NCBI GenBank assembly: GCA_905200565.1
Contig: CAJKKX010000013.1
Span: 1 to 16,149, forward strand
Reading direction: 5' to 3'
DNA length: 16,149 nucleotides
Source of the DNA: an uncultured Lachnospiraceae bacterium
Lineage (GTDB): Bacteria > Bacillota_A > Clostridia > Lachnospirales > Lachnospiraceae
In this document: positions 13,859 to 16,149 of the stretch, in pieces
Numbering within the stretch: the stretch's first letter is position 1
Layout: the number at the start of each line of letters is the position of its first letter
Program-made: the position numbers and the translations under genes
Notes under the pieces: model-generated
Told to the model about the DNA's origin: nothing
What the model saw: the letters and a program-made list of their open reading frames with translations, nothing else
The model's database searches: none

Positions 13859-15928
13859 ATGAATGTGAATTTGGGCTTGGCGCTTCTTGTATTTTATCCG
13901 TTCCTGGGAGGTCTGTGCTGCTATGCGGTGGGCAAAAAGAGTGAAAAATGGCGCGACGTACTGGCGGCTTTTGTGGCAGTAGCCGAATTCGTGCTGATGG
14001 CGCTTCTGTTTGCAGGCTCAGGCAGACGGGCGGCGGCAGGAATCCCGGAGTTTTTTGACATGCCGGAAATCTGCGGCTTCGGGCTGCACTTTACCTTAGA
14101 CGGTTTCCGGCTGATTTATGGAATGGTAGCGGCTTTCATGTGGATGATGACGACGATTCTTTCCAGGGAATATTTTACGCATCATGAAAACAGAAACCGT
14201 TTTTACCTGTTTCTGCTCCTGACGCTGGGGGCGACGCTTGGCGTGTTCTTTTCGGCAGATTTGTACACGACGTTCATTTTCTTTGAGATCATGTCCTTTA
14301 CCTCCTATGTGTGGGTGGCGCAGGAAGAGAATGAGCCGTCTTTGCGGGCGGCGGCGACCTATCTGGCGGTAGCGGTGATTGGCGGTCTGGTGATGCTGAT
14401 GGGTTTATTTCTGCTGTACCATACGCTTGGGACGCTTACGATTTCAGAATTGCTCCCGGCGGCAGCGAAGTGTGCCGATAAGAAGCTTTTGTATACGGCG
14501 GGCGTGTGCGCGCTGGTGGGCTTCGGAGCCAAAGCGGGTGCGTTTCCGCTTCATATCTGGCTTCCGAAAGCGCATCCGGTGGCTCCGGCTCCTGCTTCGG
14601 CGCTTCTGTCCGGTATCCTGACAAAGACAGGGATTTTCGGAATCCTGATCATCAGCAGCAATCTGTTCCTTCATGACGCCGCCTGGGGAACATTGATTCT
14701 GGCGGTGGGCGTGCTGACGATGTTTGGTGGCGCACTGCTGGCAGTCTTTTCGATCGACCTGAAACGGACGCTTGCCTGCTCATCGATGTCCCAGATCGGG
14801 TTTATCATGGTAGGAATCGGAATGCAGGGGCTTTTGGGCGAAGAAAATGCCCTGGCAGTACACGGTACGCTGCTGCACATGATCAATCATTCAATGATTA
14901 AGCTGGTGCTTTTCATGGCGGCGGGAGTGATTTTCATGAATGCCCATGCGCTGGATTTAAATGAAATCCGCGGGTTTGGAAAGCGGAAGCCGCTTCTGAA
15001 AGGGATTTTCCTGATCGGCGCACTGGCGATTGCCGGGATTCCGTTGTTTGGAGGCTATATCAGTAAGACGCTGCTCCATGAGAGTATTGTGGAGTTTGGA
15101 GGCGGCGGGCTGATGCGCGCCGTGGAATACATCTTCCTGTTCAGCGGCGGATTGACCGTTGCTTATATGACAAAACTGTACACGGCTATTTTTATTGAGG
15201 AAAATGAAGATAAAAAAGTTCAGAAAAAATTTGACGGCGTCAGGAATTATATGAATCCGGCCAGCGCTTTCGCGCTGGGGGGAAGCGCCCTGGTTCTGCT
15301 GGTGTGGGGGTTGTTTCCGCATACAATTATGGACAGGGCGGCAGAGCTTGGGCAGGGGCTGATGCACCTGGAGGAGAGCGGACATACGGTTTCCTATTTT
15401 AGCGTGACGAATCTGACCGGGGCGCTGATTTCCATTGCCATCGGCGCACTGGTATATGGGGTTGTGATACGGAAGCTTCTGATGAGGAAAAACGAGGCGG
15501 GAGCGAGCGTATATATCAATGCGTGGCCTGCATGGCTGGATATGGAAAATCTGATCTACCGCCCGGTGCTGCTGGGATTTCTCCCCTTTGTGAGCAGGCT
15601 GGTATGCAGGGCGCTTGACAGTTTTTTAGATACGCTGACGGTAATTCTTCGGAAAACGCTTTATCGGGACAGTCCTCTGCCCCATGAGCTTCCGGAGGGA
15701 AATAGATTTACGCTGACTGCGGGACGTGTGTTGAACTTCCTACAGTGGCTGGGGAATAAAATCCATCATAAAAATGGCGGCGGGGATAAGGATTTCGTGC
15801 ATATCCTTGCCATGAAAAATGAAGAGATGAAAGAGTCGAACCGAATCATTCAGAGGAGTCTCTCTTTCGGACTTCTGCTGTTCTGCATTGGCTTATGCCT
15901 CACGTTGATTTATATTATTCTGTGGTAA
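13859..15928 (+). CDS. NuoL/HyfB-like proton-translocating subunit with C-terminal extension (extra copy 3)
   Basis: This 689-aa membrane protein has an antiporter core (about 1-520). Glu143 (FFEIMSFTSY), Lys225 (GFGAKAGAFPLHIWLPKAHP) and Lys256 (SGILTKTGIF) are present, plus a lysine in GGYISKTLLHES. About 170 further residues follow. They hold a helix (about 515-535), a WPAWLDMENLIYRP segment, a long amphipathic stretch, and a final membrane helix at the very C-terminus (LLFCIGLCLTLIYIILW). This layout recalls the lateral-helix extension of NuoL-type subunits that braces the membrane arm. The start is either ATG 13859, with a G-rich site about 8 nt upstream, or GTG 13865, with AGGAG (13854-13858) 6 nt upstream. 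The difference is two residues. It is the last gene, followed by a strong terminator. Confidence 0.87.
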   Translation: MNVNLGLALLVFYPFLGGLCCYAVGKKSEKWRDVLAAFVAVAEFVLMALLFAGSGRRAAAGIPEFFDMPEICGFGLHFTLDGFRLIYGMVAAFMWMMTTILSREYFTHHENRNRFYLFLLLTLGATLGVFFSADLYTTFIFFEIMSFTSYVWVAQEENEPSLRAAATYLAVAVIGGLVMLMGLFLLYHTLGTLTISELLPAAAKCADKKLLYTAGVCALVGFGAKAGAFPLHIWLPKAHPVAPAPASALLSGILTKTGIFGILIISSNLFLHDAAWGTLILAVGVLTMFGGALLAVFSIDLKRTLACSSMSQIGFIMVGIGMQGLLGEENALAVHGTLLHMINHSMIKLVLFMAAGVIFMNAHALDLNEIRGFGKRKPLLKGIFLIGALAIAGIPLFGGYISKTLLHESIVEFGGGGLMRAVEYIFLFSGGLTVAYMTKLYTAIFIEENEDKKVQKKFDGVRNYMNPASAFALGGSALVLLVWGLFPHTIMDRAAELGQGLMHLEESGHTVSYFSVTNLTGALISIAIGALVYGVVIRKLLMRKNEAGASVYINAWPAWLDMENLIYRPVLLGFLPFVSRLVCRALDSFLDTLTVILRKTLYRDSPLPHELPEGNRFTLTAGRVLNFLQWLGNKIHHKNGGGDKDFVHILAMKNEEMKESNRIIQRSLSFGLLLFCIGLCLTLIYIILW

Positions 15929-15974
15929 AAAGAACCGCCGAACGGGTAAGCGTATCCGTTTGGCGGTTCTTTTT
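15927..15974. terminator. Strong bidirectional terminator after the antiporter operon
   Basis: AAAAAGAACCGCC (15927-15939) pairs perfectly with GGCGGTTCTTTTT (15962-15974). The stem extends inward through AACGG/CCGTT and two G-U pairs to a loop of about 6 nt. The poly-A/poly-T flanks make it work on both strands, ending the antiporter mRNA (+) and the substrate-binding protein gene (-) that converges on it. Confidence 0.93.
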
Positions 15975-16014
15975 AGGCAGAAAGCGCTGTATGATAACAA
16001 GAGCGTCTGGTTTG

Positions 16015-16149
16015 TTATGGAAGCGCTACGTAGTCTTTGGGTACTTCAATCCCAAGTTTTTTGCAGATGGTTTCATTATATTTCTTTGTGAACCTGGCGG
16101 GGAATTCAATCGGCATTGCTGCGATGTCTTCTCCGTCCTCCAGAATACG
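16015..16149 (-). CDS. ABC transporter substrate-binding protein, C-terminal fragment (cut by window edge)
   Basis: The last 44 codons of a gene running in from beyond the window end at TAA (16017-16015). The readable tail contains GEDIAAMPIEFP, then FTKKYNETICKKLGIEVP and a final DYVALP. This is the typical end of TrpX/YtvA-like extracytoplasmic substrate-binding proteins of ABC importers (PF04392 type), where IxxMPIEYxxxFTKKYN and LGIxVPxD recur. The ligand, often an aromatic amino acid or tryptophan in relatives, cannot be told from this fragment. It converges on the antiporter operon and shares its terminator. Confidence 0.75.
   Translation of the reverse strand, partial: RILEDGEDIAAMPIEFPARFTKKYNETICKKLGIEVPKDYVALP

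Noticed and set aside
15993..16018. Inverted repeat ATAACAA/TTGTTAT at the end of the substrate-binding protein gene
   Set aside because: Only 7 bp, AT-rich, with no U-run; the strong terminator at 15927-15974 explains termination.

Overview
The window looks like a chromosomal segment of an anaerobic Firmicute, most likely a gut Lachnospiraceae/Clostridia member (Blautia/Dorea/Ruminococcus-like). This rests on moderate GC, strong AGGAGG ribosome sites, sigma-A type TTGACA/TATAAT promoters, a YtrA-type GntR regulator, an M-box riboswitch and the protein families present. The genus is inference. I see no tRNA, rRNA, CRISPR array or transposase.

Region 1 (about 92-4480, + strand) is a five-gene operon. 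It holds a GntR/YtrA-type repressor, an ABC ATPase, an ABC-2 permease, a LuxE-like acyl-protein synthetase and a LuxC-like acyl-CoA/acyl-enzyme reductase. The promoter has a perfect 17-nt spacer, and a perfect 8-bp inverted repeat lies over its -10 box, so the repressor probably controls its own operon. LuxE plus LuxC normally activates a fatty acid and reduces it to a fatty aldehyde. No luciferase (luxAB) or acyl-transferase (luxD) gene is present, so the pair probably makes an aldehyde or alcohol for another purpose next to a dedicated ABC transporter. A bidirectional terminator at 4438-4480 closes the operon.

Region 2 (4508-6326, - strand) is mgtE, a CBS-domain Mg2+ channel. Its long leader starts at a clear promoter, folds as an M-box (ykoK-type) Mg2+ riboswitch and then has an intrinsic terminator. 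Between that terminator and mgtE lies a 30-codon ORF with a strong Shine-Dalgarno site, whose second half holds an inverted repeat. This suggests a second, translation-linked control layer.

Region 3 (6394-15974, + strand) is a ten-gene operon of about 9.5 kb for an Mrp/MBH-type cation/proton antiporter complex. The first seven genes follow the order of the membrane arm of archaeal membrane-bound hydrogenase (MbhA-H, i.e. MrpE, F, G, MbhD, a fused MbhE+MrpB, MrpC, MrpD). After a 99-nt gap with a hairpin and a 17-codon ORF come three more NuoL/M/MrpD-like subunits. All four antiporter-like subunits keep the acidic residue and lysines of the proton path. There is no full-length MrpA, NuoH or hydrogenase gene before the terminator at 15927-15974.

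Region 4 (16015-16149, - strand) is the C-terminal end of an ABC transporter substrate-binding protein, cut by the window edge. Positions 1-91 hold only two short palindromes.
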